A stretch of DNA of 64,000 nt. It comes from Riptortus pedestris (taxonomy: Eukaryota > Arthropoda > Insecta > Hemiptera > Alydidae). The notes below the pieces were generated by a model that saw nothing but the letters and a program-made list of their open reading frames with translations, did not search any database and was not told where the DNA came from. The stretch covers positions 113,191,001 to 113,255,000 of the forward strand of contig CM032231.1 of the NCBI GenBank assembly GCA_019009955.1, read 5' to 3'. Below are positions 1 through 11,037 of this stretch, in pieces. The first letter of the stretch is position 1. The number at the start of each line of letters is the position of its first letter. Both the position numbers and the translations under genes were made by a program.

Positions 1-1300
1 GACGGATATTTCATGAAAACATATCAAAACCTGATAAACGATCACGAATTTCGGTTCAATTTTAATAGTTAATACTACAATGTTCCATCCAGACGTTGAA
101 GGAGAATTGAACACTGACCTGTAAAATGTTTTCCTAAAATAATTTTCAGATATTTCATTAGGTTTAATTTTTTCATCCTCCTCGCTCTTTTACAGTATCC
201 CTGGAAGAGGGAAGCTTATTTGCTTTAGGTGGAGCACGGTAACATTCCCTATATCTTCATCAAATAGATTCCCTTACTATTATTCCATTTCTTTATACAT
301 TGTTTAAAAAGGAAAGAAGTGGACGAATTATAATCTAGAATAATTAAAATTACAGACAAAATGAAAATTAAGAAATAAAAACAATAGGATAACTACAATA
401 AAAAAATGAAACAAAACAAAAAAGTAAAATAACTATAGTGAAATTAATATTAATGAAAAAGCAAACAGGGATCAAACAAATTCTGAGAAGATACTTTTTT
501 TAGTAACTTGGTCAAGTTCTTTTAAGAATTCAGAGAGCTAATTTCCATGTCTAATGGCCAATGTTGTATATTCATCCTAAGAACTTGTCATGCGTTAATC
601 AGTAAGTAACAGTCACAAAGGAGGTGTTTCTAAGTTTAAGAAGTTAGTTTTTCACATTGGCAAAAATCATTTTGTGTCAGTTCAAACCTGTTTAAGTTTT
701 TTAGAAAATGTTATAATAGGTAATTCCTCTTCACTTCGATATAGTTGTGTGTTACCACATATTTTTGATAGAAATATTAGCATAATTCAATGTTCTGTAA
801 TACCAAAGAGCTAATGGAATATTGACTGTAACATTTCTATGAGAGGGTGACTGGAGAAGATATAAGTGTATTATGTGAAATGCCGTGAGAACCAATATGA
901 GGGTCAAGAGGATCTTGTCAGTAGTTCCACTTGAGTACGCTAGGTAGCTCTCACATCTACCGGCGGCTCTTTACTCATCTAATAGTGTATATTTCCCCTA
1001 CAAACAAATTATAGACCTATTTCTTGAGACCATATACAATTGTATAGTTCTGTATTTATTGCTTTAATGCATTAATAGGTCATTTGATTATTATTTTATT
1101 TAATTGCTATCCATGTGAGTTAAGACATTGGTATTTATCTCACTTCGTATTCAAGACTTGTGAGTTAGATTCTCACCTGACCAAGAGAAATTTATTTAGT
1201 GAGGAACTCATTAAACAAAATACTATGCTAGAAAAGGGAGGTAAACAATATGTAACCTGTCTCAATTAGCCTTAGTAGCACAAAGAGGATGATAATTTAA
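1..1300. other. AT-rich sequence, no gene seen
   Basis: Low-complexity AT-rich DNA without a credible open frame, splice-flanked exon or recognisable repeat end. The only open stretch of note (1084-1269, +) is short and has unremarkable composition. Confidence 0.5.
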
Positions 1301-1310
1301 AATGGAAAAC

Positions 1311-1965
1311 GTCCGTCACGTACGGGGTGCCTAAACTAAGCAGATTTCCCACGTGAAGTTTCAAAATAGCTAAATCTACATACTGGTAACACTTAACACC
1401 ACCGTGAATATTAAGAGAATAAATTCAAACGGCAATGAGAAATATTTCAGTCAGTTTTAACAAACTCCAGACGGAAAGTGTCTGAATTGTAAACAAACGT
1501 GTCGGCCAACCTCTCAGAGCTGAACAGACAGTTAGAAATATTCTTCACCGGAAAGAAAAACAATTACTGAAATATAGCTTAATATATTTTATATTTTAAC
1601 GTATAACATAATATATTAACATATTTTATAGAGAACTATATACTGTAACTAGAACTGTAATTTGTAATGAATCAGAATAATTATTATCTCACTCAAATTT
1701 TAGTAATCCAAGAACTTATGAGGGGGGAGGGATTAATAGAACATATTTGAATATATCTCGTATAATAAATGTCTCTTGAAAACAATATTTGATATTTAAG
1801 CTTCGCATAACGTGGTTTATTATATAACAAAGTATAGTTTAAGTGAAATGAGTAGAAGGGGGGGGGGAGGGTTTACTGAAGGCTGAAAACTGAAAAATCC
1901 AAATATCTCGGTTAATATTCAAGATAAAGAATAAATGTACATATCAATATTTACAGAATTTTACA
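1311..1965 (-). repeat. FAM1 element, long form, decayed
   Basis: Opens with a diverged GTCCGTCACG end followed by CTAAGCAGATTTCCCACGTG, then internal long-form blocks (AGTAATCCAAGAACTTA; a G-rich run; AAATATCTCGGTTAATATT). The far palindromic end and TA tract are absent, so the copy is truncated near a SINE. Confidence 0.7.
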
Positions 1966-1977
1966 ATGACAGATTTG

Positions 1978-2640
1978 GATGAGTTATCTACAGCCAATCA
2001 CTATTTTTTTTTTAGACAGGGTTGGACTAAGGATTTTATTGGTACTTATCGATTATGGAGAGGCCAACCATTTAAAGATGATTATAAAATCGTAATTAAT
2101 AAAAAGAACCTCTTTATTATTTAAAATAAAACTTTTGGGATGTATACGGGGCAAAAATTATTAACGGGAGGCCACTCATTATTTACTAATTAAATATTTA
2201 TTGGTTTAAAACCGCTTATCACTATTAATAGTGATTGCCTATATGGTGGTTCATACTTGACTAGGTTATCTTAGTCATTTTGTTTCTTTTGTTATCATAA
2301 AATGAGTGATGGTTTATTTACACCAGTTGGTGATCGTTTATTATGACAGCTACCTTGCAGAGTTCATGTGGAAGACGACGGCCGGGGACGACCGCTTCCA
2401 GTCCTGTTTTGGGATAACTCTAACTTATAATTACATTTTGTTATTAAAATAAATTATGGAAATATTCTTTTAAATGATAAAATGTTTTTTTTTTCTATTA
2501 ATATGATTTAAATGGTTGGCCTCCCGAAAATCGATAAGTACCATTTTATTAAATGAGTTTGTCAATAAAGAAATTCTTATATCTCAGCTGAGAATCGAAC
2601 TCACGACTACAGGTATACCTAGTGAGTTAAGCCTTAACTT
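1978..2640 (-). mobile_element. tRNA-derived SINE split by a MITE
   Basis: The two parts (1978-2040 and 2543-2640) match the SINE body (GTTATCTACAG, GGACTAAGGATTTTATT) and the tRNA-like head (GAGAATCGAACTCACGAC, a reverse-strand box B). The 502-bp insertion at 2041 separates them, so the SINE is older than the MITE. The head is diverged. Confidence 0.75.
2041..2542. mobile_element. MITE with 36-bp inverted ends and 8-bp target duplication
   Basis: Ends are GGTACTTATCGAT and its complement ATCGATAAGTACC, with similarity running about 36 bp inward (GAGGCCAACCATTTAAA shared). It is flanked by perfect 8-bp direct repeats ATTTTATT (2033-2040 and 2543-2550) that occur once in uninterrupted SINE copies. 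There is no open frame inside. An 8-bp duplication fits hAT, P or Merlin; the GG terminus is not hAT-typical, so the superfamily is open. Confidence 0.85.
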
Positions 2641-2835
2641 ACATTTCTAACCAGAATTTATTTCTAAATTCTTGAAGTAGTTTTGAAACAAAATTTATTC
2701 TTATCAATTTTTTTAACGGAGACTGTAATCGACTAATACCATTTGTCGATTGGTTTTAGGATTCACTCAACAGATTGCATTTATTACTCTGGAGAAAAAT
2801 AACCTACTTTTGGTTGAGGAAAAAGTCCAATTTTC

Positions 2836-2921
2836 AGCAGATTTCCCTTAAGGGATCGGGTGATTTTTGAGTAGTGAGATGATGAAAATTATATATTTCA
2901 AAATTATCGAAATTCGTTCAA

Positions 2922-2974
<53 letters not shown>

Positions 2975-3636
2975 TATTCTATAAATGTTTATATATACAT
3001 GTTTTGTCTAACATTGAACCGAGAGATTTCCATATTTTACTTTTGAGCCGCCAGAAAACTCCCACTCCTGCTCATGTCATATTAACTATAAATCATTAAC
3101 TGTTATATTATGGACCACTTCATTCCAAGGTTAAATACCAAATATGGGTTCCTTTGAACTATCACTTCATGAGAAACATGCAAATACGACGTGATCAATT
3201 AAGATTTTCCGTTCTCTTCTGGAAAATGTGTATTTGATCTATACTATACTCGATATTTAGCTGTTCCAGTCAACGCAAAAGGCCTTATTTGTTTTTGAGT
3301 AAAATAGGACCTGGAATAGTGGTGGTTTAGAGATGGGGTGAATTAAAAAATTCAAACAATCATCGTTATCTTGAGTTTTATCATAAAGCATTCTAGAACC
3401 AATCTTGTTGGAATTTTGATTTTATACAATTTTTGATCTAGGCGTTCTTTGGTAACTCAAGTTTTAAGCGAGTTACTTGTACTTTCTTGTTTTCTGACTT
3501 CAGTAACCCCCCTCCTTCTACCCATCAGTTTTTTTACATATTAATAGAGAATGCATTGTGATATGTGATCAAATGTGTTATACCACCACTTGGGAAATCC
3601 GCTTATTTGAAGCAGCCCTTGCGTGACGGACTTTTT
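2836..3636 (+). repeat. FAM1 element, long form
   Basis: Starts AGCAGATTTCCCTTAAGGG and ends GCGTGACGGACTTTTT. The TA microsatellite lies at 2927-2970. The middle carries the second-type internal unit (ACTCGATATTTAGC, GGACCTGGAATAG, CAGTAACCCCCC). Confidence 0.8.
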
Positions 3637-3941
3637 CCCTTGCCATTTTCCGACCTTGAATGAGCTTCACATAAAGTTTACTACCTGTTGACTGTACGGG
3701 CTGAAGTAGTTTGTGGAGCATGAAGGCTATACTTTCAACTCATATGGCTGGCCCACATTGCAGGAACCAGACCGCGGGATCAATTAGCCTTAGACACTCA
3801 TTAATCTATCTTTTTTTAAATAGCACTTAACGAAATACATAAAGAACGGGTTAGTCTGGTTAACTTGATATAATGATCATTTGGCTTTCAAATAAAAACA
3901 ATGAGGACTTCAAATGTTAAGAAATTAAATGCCATCATTTT

Positions 3942-4059
3942 AGCAGATTTCCCTTAAGGGAAATCAGCTACTGAGGTCGTACTCATGACGCGATTTTCCA
4001 AATTTTTCTTCAAATGTCCATCGATCCTACCCAGGAGATAACGGAAATGAGGTCCGTTC

Positions 4060-4124
<65 letters not shown>

Positions 4125-5330
4125 TGTTAACGCTCTAGCGGTCGTAATAATTGTTTAATCGTTACCAAACTCGATATTTAGGCGTTGTATGTAAAAAGAA
4201 AGATCAAATTTGTTAACGGCTGAAATCGGACCAGTGGCAGGGGGTTTAGAGGGGGAGCATTTTGAAAATTCGCAATATCTCCGATATTATACTTTGGATC
4301 GAAATAATGTATAGAATCAATTTTATAGCACATTAAATGTACTATATATATTGTATACATTTATTCCGTATCTTGAGTATTAACCGAGTTATTTGCATTT
4401 TCAGTTTTCACCCCTCTCATGTTACATAAACAATACTCGGTTATGTAATAAACCACATTATTCGACGCTTAAATAACATAAATTGTTTTCATGAGGCCTT
4501 TATTCTACGACAGGGGTCTCCAAACTACGGCCCGAGGGCCACATCCGGCCCGCGGACAGATTTTGTCCGGCCCGCGGAGAGCTAGCATACTTGAAAACTC
4601 CTTTTAGAGAACATATTTTTTAAAGCAAATTAAATTTAGTTTACTTAAGTATTCTAATTTTATGTTGAATAATTATTAATATGACATCTTTATTGATATG
4701 GTCATGGGCTAACTACTCATAACATTGTTGTAGGCTTATTGTTTATTTATTGAAAATTAATAATATGCAGTGTTGCCGTTTTGCGGACTTTAGTCCGATT
4801 TGCAGCCTTTTTTAAACGTTGCGTATTTTTTAATCAGTGGACTATTTCACTTTTTACCACCGGCAACAATGATAATATGGTTTTGGCCCTCGGAACTTAC
4901 TGGAGTAATCAGTATGGCCCTAAGGCTGGAAAGTTTGGAGACCCCTGTTCTACGAGATTGAGGCAAAAATGTTATGATGACCTCCCCCTTCCCCCCCTTC
5001 TTAAGTTCTTAGACTACTCAAATTTGATTAATTGACATAAAAATTACTATAATCCATTATAAATTACAGGACTAGATATAGTAAATAGTTTCAAATGAAA
5101 TTAACATGTTATGTTCTGATATATTTCAGTAATTGTTTTTCTTTACGGACGTTGGGAGACCTTTACATTTCAAATGCTTCCCGTCAGAAGGTTTCTTATT
5201 ATCTTTTGTGTTTATTCACTTAATATTCACGGTGGTGTTGTGTTACCGGTATGTAGATTTATCTGTTATTAAACTTCACGTGGGAAATATGCTTAGTTTA
5301 CGCAGCCCCTGCGCGACGGACTTTTTTTTT
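3942..5330 (+). repeat. FAM1 element, long form, interrupted by a hAT MITE
   Basis: Both ends are intact: AGCAGATTTCCCTTAAGGG at 3942 and GCGCGACGGAC plus T9 at 5330. The TA tract is at about 4066-4121. The hAT-type insertion at 4511-4947 interrupts the long-form body, which resumes with ATTGAGGCAAAAATGTTATG. Confidence 0.85.
4511..4947. mobile_element. non-autonomous hAT element
   Basis: Terminal inverted repeats CAGGGGTCTCCAAACT / AGTTTGGAGACCCCTG with the GGCCCG-rich subterminal region typical of hAT elements. The perfect 8-bp target duplication TTCTACGA (4503-4510, 4948-4955) is diagnostic. It is 437 bp with no transposase frame, hence non-autonomous. A decayed hAT transposase end at 62051-62275 shows the superfamily was present in this genome. 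Confidence 0.95.
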
Positions 5331-5344
5331 CCATATGACAGTTG

Positions 5345-5832
5345 ATGAACTTAGTAGAATAAAATTCTTCACGCAAGGTCTGCGTAATACTAGTAATCCA
5401 AGAACTTAAGAAGAGGGATGGGGGTAATAGAATATATTTGCATATATCCACAAATTAAAAGCTTACACGACTCTCTATACCAATTTCACGGGAGCCGAAC
5501 AGTTACGGAAACAGCCGAACTAATTTTCGGAGGAATCTTACGAACAGAACCTACAATAGCCGACCTCACCTCGTCCGTTATCCCCACACACTTGTGCAAA
5601 ATGCAAATATCACGGTTAATATTCAAGATGAAGAATAAGTGTATATAACAATATTTATAGTTTATAATTTAATTTGCAATTAGATTGGTTGTATATAAGT
5701 TTTCGATCCGACGAATTCTGAACGGATCTAATTCTCGTCATCTCTTGTGTAGGATTGATGGACATTTTAAGAAACTCATTAGCGTCATAAGTACGACCTC
5801 AGTAGCTCATTTCCCCTAAGGAAAATTAACTA
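5345..5832 (-). repeat. FAM1 element, decayed
   Basis: Contains minus-oriented FAM1 blocks: GAACAGTTACGGAAAC, AAATATCACGGTTAATATTC, GATCCGACGAATTC, then GTCATCTCTTGTGTAGGATTG and a diverged CATTTCCCCTAAGG end. The TA tract and most of the C-rich block are missing. Confidence 0.7.
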
Positions 5833-5880
5833 AAATTATGTAATTTAATCTATAATCCATTTTAATGTTTGATTTTACAA

Positions 5881-6180
5881 GATTTCCCTTAGTGGAAATA
5901 ATCTAGTGAGGTTGTACTCATAACGCGATTTTCGAAATATTTCCTCAAATGTCCATCAATCCTATTCAGAAGATGACGAAAATGATGCCCGTTCAAAATT
6001 ACATCTACATTTGTCTGTTACCGTCCTAGCGGTCGCAAGTTTTGTAACGTTACCAAACTCGATATATAAGTGTTTCATGTAAAACTAATGATCAAGTTCG
6101 TTTATGGTTGAAATAAGACCTGGGAGAGGAGGGGGTACAGAGGGATAAAATTAAAAAAAAATTGAAATATCTGCGTTATT
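5881..6180 (+). repeat. FAM1 5' fragment
   Basis: Begins AAGATTTCCCTTAGTGGAAAT and continues through GTCCATCAATCC, CCGTTCAAAATTAC, GTCTGTTACCGTCCTAGCGG and the GA-rich block, stopping at an ATATCTGCGTTATTATG junction. Confidence 0.75.
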
Positions 6181-6189
6181 ATGTGTATG

Positions 6190-6640
6190 TATATATATTT
6201 GTGAGAAACAGATCTTATTAAAAGGAAGTCTTCCTACCAATTTCTTTATTAAAGCACTATGCCTTTTGGCACTAACGGGCCATCATCAAGTGCCAACAAC
6301 AAAATAAAAAGAAAAACATGTTTAAGGCCATGTGATGTATAAAAAAAAAATTAAAAAAAAACAACCTTACATTTGAAATGTTTCAACCTAAATAAAATTA
6401 CTAGAATCAGTAATACACATTGTGTTAGCATAAAAACATTAAAATCATAGTGAATCGTATAAACTAATAAAATATTATTAATTTAAAATATAGTTATAAT
6501 GACATAATGCCTAAATAAATATATACAGATTTATATCGTACCGTACATATGGCATTATTCCAATTATTTAACGAAATTCCTACCTCGGCTGTATAGCATC
6601 ATACGAATTATATATATGTTACTGTAAAACCCCGGAGTGT
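6190..6640. other. AT-rich sequence with a TTTTGGCACTAACGGGCC block
   Basis: Mostly A-rich. The block at about 6230-6300 (complement: GATGATGGCCCGTTAGTGCC then AAAGGCATAGTGC and TTTAATAAAG) resembles motifs near 3' ends of animal retroelements, but no protein remnant is visible. No gene seen. Confidence 0.4.
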
Positions 6641-6641
6641 A

Positions 6642-7372
6642 GTAAATCCTAAGATTTACCGGTAAATCTTAGGATTTACCAGAAGCGTTGGTAAATGTCC
6701 GATTTTGTCTTTCAAATCGGACTTTAGCCAGTAAATCTTTGGATTTCCCAAGAGGCTCGGTAAAAGCAGGAATTATCTCAATCAGGATGCGTCTTTCGGA
6801 CTTTTACCAACAGATTTTGATAAATCCTAACATTTCCCAACGTCTGTTGGTAAAAGTTGGAGTCAAGGTTATTTGAAATGAAAGATTTAGTATAAGTTTT
6901 ATTATTATTTGTTATAGCATGGGAGAGAATTGTGGCACTTTGAATTGCACTTCATATTAGCTAACTTGCACAAACATTTCTTATTTGAACATTTTTTTAA
7001 GCAGTTGCATTTTTTGAAACCCTGGCCACCAACCAATGACTGTTGCCGAACTGCGGTGCGAAGGCTTATCTCTTCGTCGGCAGTTCATCAGGAGGCATGA
7101 AAATGAGGTAGGGGAGAGTATCCCTGTCCCCACTCCTTTTCACTGGACATTTACCAATGAGCCTTGGGAAATCCGCACATTTACCAAACAGCATTGGTAA
7201 AAGTAGGAAATCTCACATTTATTTAATGTTTTTCGGGCATTTACCAAGCTAGACGGTAAATCCGGGGATTGACCAACTGTCAAGCGGTAAAAGCTGGAAT
7301 TTCATCTAAATTTCGGACTTTAACCAGTGCTCTTGGCAAATCCTAGGATTTACCGGTAAGTCCTGACTTTTA
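6642..7372. repeat. array of short TTTACCA/TGGTAAA hairpins
   Basis: Blocks 6642-6870 and 7140-7372 repeat a small inverted unit of the form TTTACCA, 6-10 variable bases, TTGGTAAA, spaced roughly 20-40 bp (for example near 6677, 6802, 7148, 7176, 7240). Interleaved is GTCCGATTT/AAATCGGAC. It includes a perfect 38-bp palindrome at 6642-6679 (half-site GTAAATCCTAAGATTTACC). No coding potential. Confidence 0.7.
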
Positions 7373-7373
7373 C

Positions 7374-7418
7374 TTAGAAGGGTAAAATCAGAAATTTCAA
7401 AAACCTCGGTAGTTAATG

Positions 7419-7449
<31 letters not shown>

Positions 7450-7504
7450 TGTGTTTGTGCATTAACTACCGAGGTTTTTGAAATTTCTGATTTTACCCTT
7501 CTAA
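7374..7504. repeat. perfect inverted repeat, 49-bp arms around a CA/TA loop
   Basis: Left arm 7374-7422 and right arm 7456-7504 are exact complements. Their outer edges read TTAGAAGGGTAAAATC and GATTTTACCCTTCTAA. The 33-nt loop is CA then TA microsatellite. The zero-mismatch arms imply recent formation or gene conversion. Confidence 0.9.
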
Positions 7505-7624
7505 CCCCTCACCCAACCTTATGTACTGGAATCACTTAAATATTCAGACAGAACTAACTTGGGCTAGATCTCCTCTAGACAGGATCAGTGGACATTTGAA
7601 GACATATTTCTAAAATCGCGCCAT

Positions 7625-7745
7625 GTCCTGCAACCTGAAAACTATCCTGGGTACGTTGAACATGTACACCGGATTTCGGCTCAATCCTAGATTGCTATTC
7701 AATTACTTATTGACATACATACAGACAGACAGACAGGCAAATTCC
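7625..7745 (+). repeat. possible LINE 3' tail remnant
   Basis: The run CCTGAAAACTATCCTGGGTAC, then CACCGGATTTCGGC, and a terminal GACAGACAGACAGGC resembles the 3' tails of animal non-LTR retrotransposons. No reverse transcriptase sequence is attached. Confidence 0.35.
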
Positions 7746-7759
7746 TTTCACTCTCTACA

Positions 7760-8190
7760 TCAGTACAGGATTGTCAATTATAGCCGAAGGGGAGCCAGCT
7801 AATAGAGCTCATAATGTGTTTGGATTTGTAGAGACATCCCGGAGAAATCTGTCTATAGAGTAGGTCAAGTGTGAGCCAGGCAGTCCACAGGATTTGTAAA
7901 TATTTTCCTTAGCGAGGGCCGGCTGTATAATCGAGAGTGCTCCTTCAACCTGAACGCAAACACTCAATCGATACTGGACTTACGATCGAGTTAATCAGCT
8001 TAGGAATGCGACAGCCACGACCCTTGTGCGCGGTTAAGCTCCTTTCTAATAGTGAAGTGGTATATATTTTATTTAGTATTAGAATTTGTTATGAAACCTT
8101 CTACTACTTATTACTTTCTCTCAGTAGCTAAGCCATTTCTTTTCCTTATCTACTTAAACATACATACTCGCATATTATCTTACTAGTAAT
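7760..8190. other. single-copy sequence, no supported gene
   Basis: Moderately GC-rich. A plus-strand open frame (7937-8131) exists but has no splice context or recognisable motif. The block CCTTTCTAATAGTGAA recurs near 31758, so part of this may be an old repeat. Confidence 0.35.
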
Positions 8191-8196
8191 CCTTTT

Positions 8197-8312
8197 AGCA
8201 GATTTCCCCTAAGGTAAATCAGCTACTGAGATAGTACTCATGAAATTTCTTCAAATGTTTATCGATCCTAGCTAGGAGATGACGTTATTGTAGTCCGTTT
8301 AAAAATATATAT
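8197..8312 (+). repeat. FAM1 5' fragment
   Basis: AGCAGATTTCCCCTAAGG followed by AAATTTCTTCAAATG and CGATCCTAGCTAGGAGATGACG, ending at a short TA run. Confidence 0.8.
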
Positions 8313-8574
8313 TTCCGGTAAAAGAAAGGTTCTTAAGTTCTCAGAGATATTGTTGACAAATTACATGGTTTAAGGCTTATTGTAATAATAAGCAATTTCT
8401 TATTCACCTGTGGAGATTTATTGTTATATTGACTAGGAGCAATAATTTTAAAGCATTGTTTATACCCAGAAGGGTCAAACGTCTGCTATTGGAAATAAGA
8501 TAATAATGATAGTCTAGTTGAGTCCTTAAGATCCTTTCTTTTGCTTGGCACACATTGGTCTCAGTAAGGATTAA

Positions 8575-9051
8575 ATGCTAGAATATATGTTGATGCGAAA
8601 GTTACGTATATTTAATCAGGTGTTTAAGAAGTGGAAAAAATGAAGGCATACTTGCACATGATTAGCACCAGGGAGAAGGGCTAGAACTGTCTAGTCGCCG
8701 ACACTTGTCGCCCATCATTGGGCAACTTGGCGTCTCGAAGCTTCTAGAGCCGTAAAGTCCCTCGCTCGCCCCACAGTTAGTTTAGTTTTTAGTTTTCTTT
8801 ATTGAAAAGTGTGTTCAGTACTGTTCAGTGTTTAGTGAACATCAGTGATTCGTGTGATCGTGAGTTATTGTACAGTGTATTAAGAAGTGAAGTTATCAGT
8901 GCATTCAATGAAGTTAATAGTTAAGAATAATTTACCAAATGTGTAGTGCATTTTAAAATAAATTGTGTAGTGATAAAACCACTAATGTTTTTGTATTTAA
9001 TTTCGCAATCCAAAAGAACTCTAATAATTAACAAAAATAATAAACGTAACA
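8575..9051 (+). mobile_element. LTR-like element, copy E1
   Basis: Homologous to minus-strand copies at 10345 and 16984. Shared landmarks are TTTAAGAAG, repeated CAGTG units (GTGTTCAGTACTGTTCAG), GATCGTGAGTTATTG, AAGAAGTGAAGTTATCAGTG, GTTAAGAATAATTTACCAA, AAAATAAATTGT (a poly(A)-signal-like block) and a 3' edge AATAAACGTAACA. The order of TATA box, repeated leader and AATAAA in related copies resembles an LTR or promoter-bearing 5' region. Confidence 0.6.
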
Positions 9052-9059
9052 ATGTATGT

Positions 9060-9700
9060 GCTAGCTGTGTTCCCGTCTTTGATGGGTACAAACATAAATA
9101 GTTTTCGTTGTAAATGTAAATTTTCAATTTAGTACTGGACGTTACATAAAATAGTAGTTACTCTAACAAACAGTAAACTGATTAAGAAAAAAAGTTAAGT
9201 TATCAATCAATGCAATGAGTTTCATCAAGTGAGGGGCAATTGAAGGAGAAAATTTAATGAACTATACTGAAAAAAACGTCACACAAAGAAAAGGGGTGTT
9301 CACCCAACCATGAAATATATGATGACAGAGCGTTCTATTCCAAAAACGTTCAAAGAGAATTAGGGGCTTCTTTTAATATGAAAGGGATATTTAAAAAAAA
9401 AAAGTCCTACTCGCAGGGGCTGTTCTCCCACGTGCAGCAATGACACGCAATGACGTCACAGAGTGCCGTACCTTGTTTGATAACCTCTTCAGCTCATGGT
9501 AATATCAAAGTATTTCAATTAATGTGGCCTTAAATTTTACACGAAATGCTTAAATTTTGAGGTTTGTAACGATCAAACAAAGTTTCAGCTAATACAATGT
9601 TAACACACACACGCAGGCACTCCCGCACGCATGCACGTACGCACGCACATTTATGGACGTCCGACACAGTACTGTAGAGGTATTAAATATAACAGTAAAA
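9060..9700. other. spacer with a FAM1 subfamily fragment and CACG-rich run
   Basis: At 9396-9470 an A run plus GTCCTACTCGCAGGGGCTG and CCCACGTG mark a minus-oriented FAM1 subfamily start, followed by TGACGTCA. A CACG/CACA repeat lies at 9604-9650. No gene seen. Confidence 0.5.
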
Positions 9701-9711
9701 TACCATGTTAG

Positions 9712-10140
9712 TAGAGGGGAAAGGGGGTTACGAGCGCAGTTTTCAAAATACCTCAAATCCCCAAAAAATGCTAACGTACTAATTTTTACTAATTTCTCAA
9801 ATAATCCCTAAATATCGATAAAAATAGATCATAAAATTTTAGTTATTTTTTGAGAAATTAGTAAAATTAGCACGTTCTTATTTTTTAGGGATTTGCGGTA
9901 TTTTGGAAAAGGGAGTTTCGTGCCCAGTTTTCAAATACCCTAAAACCCTAAAAAAATTCTAACTTGCTAATTTACTAATTTCTCAAATAATTCCTAAAAA
10001 TCGATAAAAAAATTGAAAAACAATCAACGTTTTTATCGATTTTTAGGGATTATTTGAGAAATTAGTAAAATTAGCAAGAAAGCATTTTTTTAAGGGTTTT
10101 AGGGTATTGTGAAAACGTGGGCTCGTAACCCCCTCTTCTA
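9712..10140. mobile_element. nested fold-back (palindromic) element
   Basis: Outer inverted ends (GGGGTTACGAGC at the left, GCTCGTAACCCC at the right) enclose two successive hairpins. Hairpin 1 arms meet near 9830 and hairpin 2 arms near 10025; both use TTTACTAATTTCTCAAATAA and its complement. Internal copies of the end sequence (TTTCGTGCCCAGTTTTCAAA near 9918) separate the hairpins. No coding sequence, so this is a MITE-like fold-back element. Confidence 0.8.
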
Positions 10141-10344
10141 TCACTCATGTTGAGTATTATACGGGACACAACCTCTAGCTGCCATCTCTGTTTTAGTCAT
10201 TTACTTCTATCATTATGCCAATATTCTATCATAATGCCAATATATATGTTAAATTACTAAACATTTTAAATGAATGAAAACTATTTATTACACTTTGAGA
10301 GGGACAATTGGATTCCTTCATCATATATACATATATTCACTCTA

Positions 10345-11037
10345 AAGTATCGATACGTTTATTACAAAAAATAATAAACGTTCTTTATTAGAGTTCTTTT
10401 GAATTCCAAAATTGAACACACAAGCTTTCGAGTTTTTATCCCCGTACAATTTATTGGAAAATGCACTACATACTTGGTAAATTATTCTTAACTATTATTC
10501 ACAGTATGCACTGATAACTTCACTTCTTATTTCACAGTACAATAACTCACGATCACTGGAGCTCACATAAGACGGCACTGCACTGATCTTCACAAAGAAC
10601 ACGGCACTACACTGTTCTTCACATGAAACACTATACCGAGAAGCAACTAAAATGCACTGTTTACTTAAGCTGCACTGTGGAGCAAGTTGGGCCGCTTTTA
10701 TAGACGGGTGGCGAGATCAAAGGTAAGAGCCCAGATCCAGACGGGCGTCGGCGAGAACATTCTTTGCCGCCAACGGTCCTGTTCCTTCCATCGGTTAGGT
10801 CCTTTCATGTGCATCGAACTTCTTAAATACGTGATCGACACTGTGTACTTTTTCATGTAAGCAGTTTTCGCAACAATATGTATGTATTTCCTTCTCATTC
10901 TGGGCCCAATATTCTAAAAATTCTTCATAGTTTAGTGGCAAGGACCTCCAATGAAAACACCATTCTTTACCCGCAGATTTTATCCAAACTGTCCTACAGG
11001 TTTCGTGGCTTACATACCACATCTTGAGGGGCAGTTA
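10345..11037 (-). mobile_element. LTR-like element, copy E2, with upstream open frame
   Basis: Read on the minus strand it has a coding-like segment (10795-11022), then CTATAAAAGCGG (TATA box, near 10700), CAGTGCAGTGCC repeats, GATCGTGAGTTATTG, CCAATAAATTGT and AATAAACGTA. It matches E1 and E3 over their full lengths. It faces E1 head-on, with the fold-back element between them. Confidence 0.6.
10795..11022 (-). CDS. small conserved open frame in the LTR-like element
   Basis: A 75-residue frame with the pattern YVSHE, RT, K, KEW, L, L, YEE and later a CysCys-x2-Cys cluster. A second copy in opposite orientation at about 11145-11265 keeps YVSHE..RT....KEW....L.L.YEE despite a stop codon, and a third remnant lies at 29040-29160. 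Conservation of residues across diverged copies suggests a real element-encoded protein or the end of its polyprotein. No family recognised. Confidence 0.4.
   Translation of the reverse strand: MWYVSHETCRTVWIKSAGKEWCFHWRSLPLNYEEFLEYWAQNEKEIHTYCCENCLHEKVHSVDHVFKKFDAHERT

Noticed and set aside
7020..7100. Hammerhead ribozyme on the minus strand (CCTGATGAACTGCCGACGAA)
   Set aside because: CTGATGA is present, but the following GAAA core and a properly placed stem III are not; the pairing TGCCGA/TCGGCA gives a simple hairpin instead.
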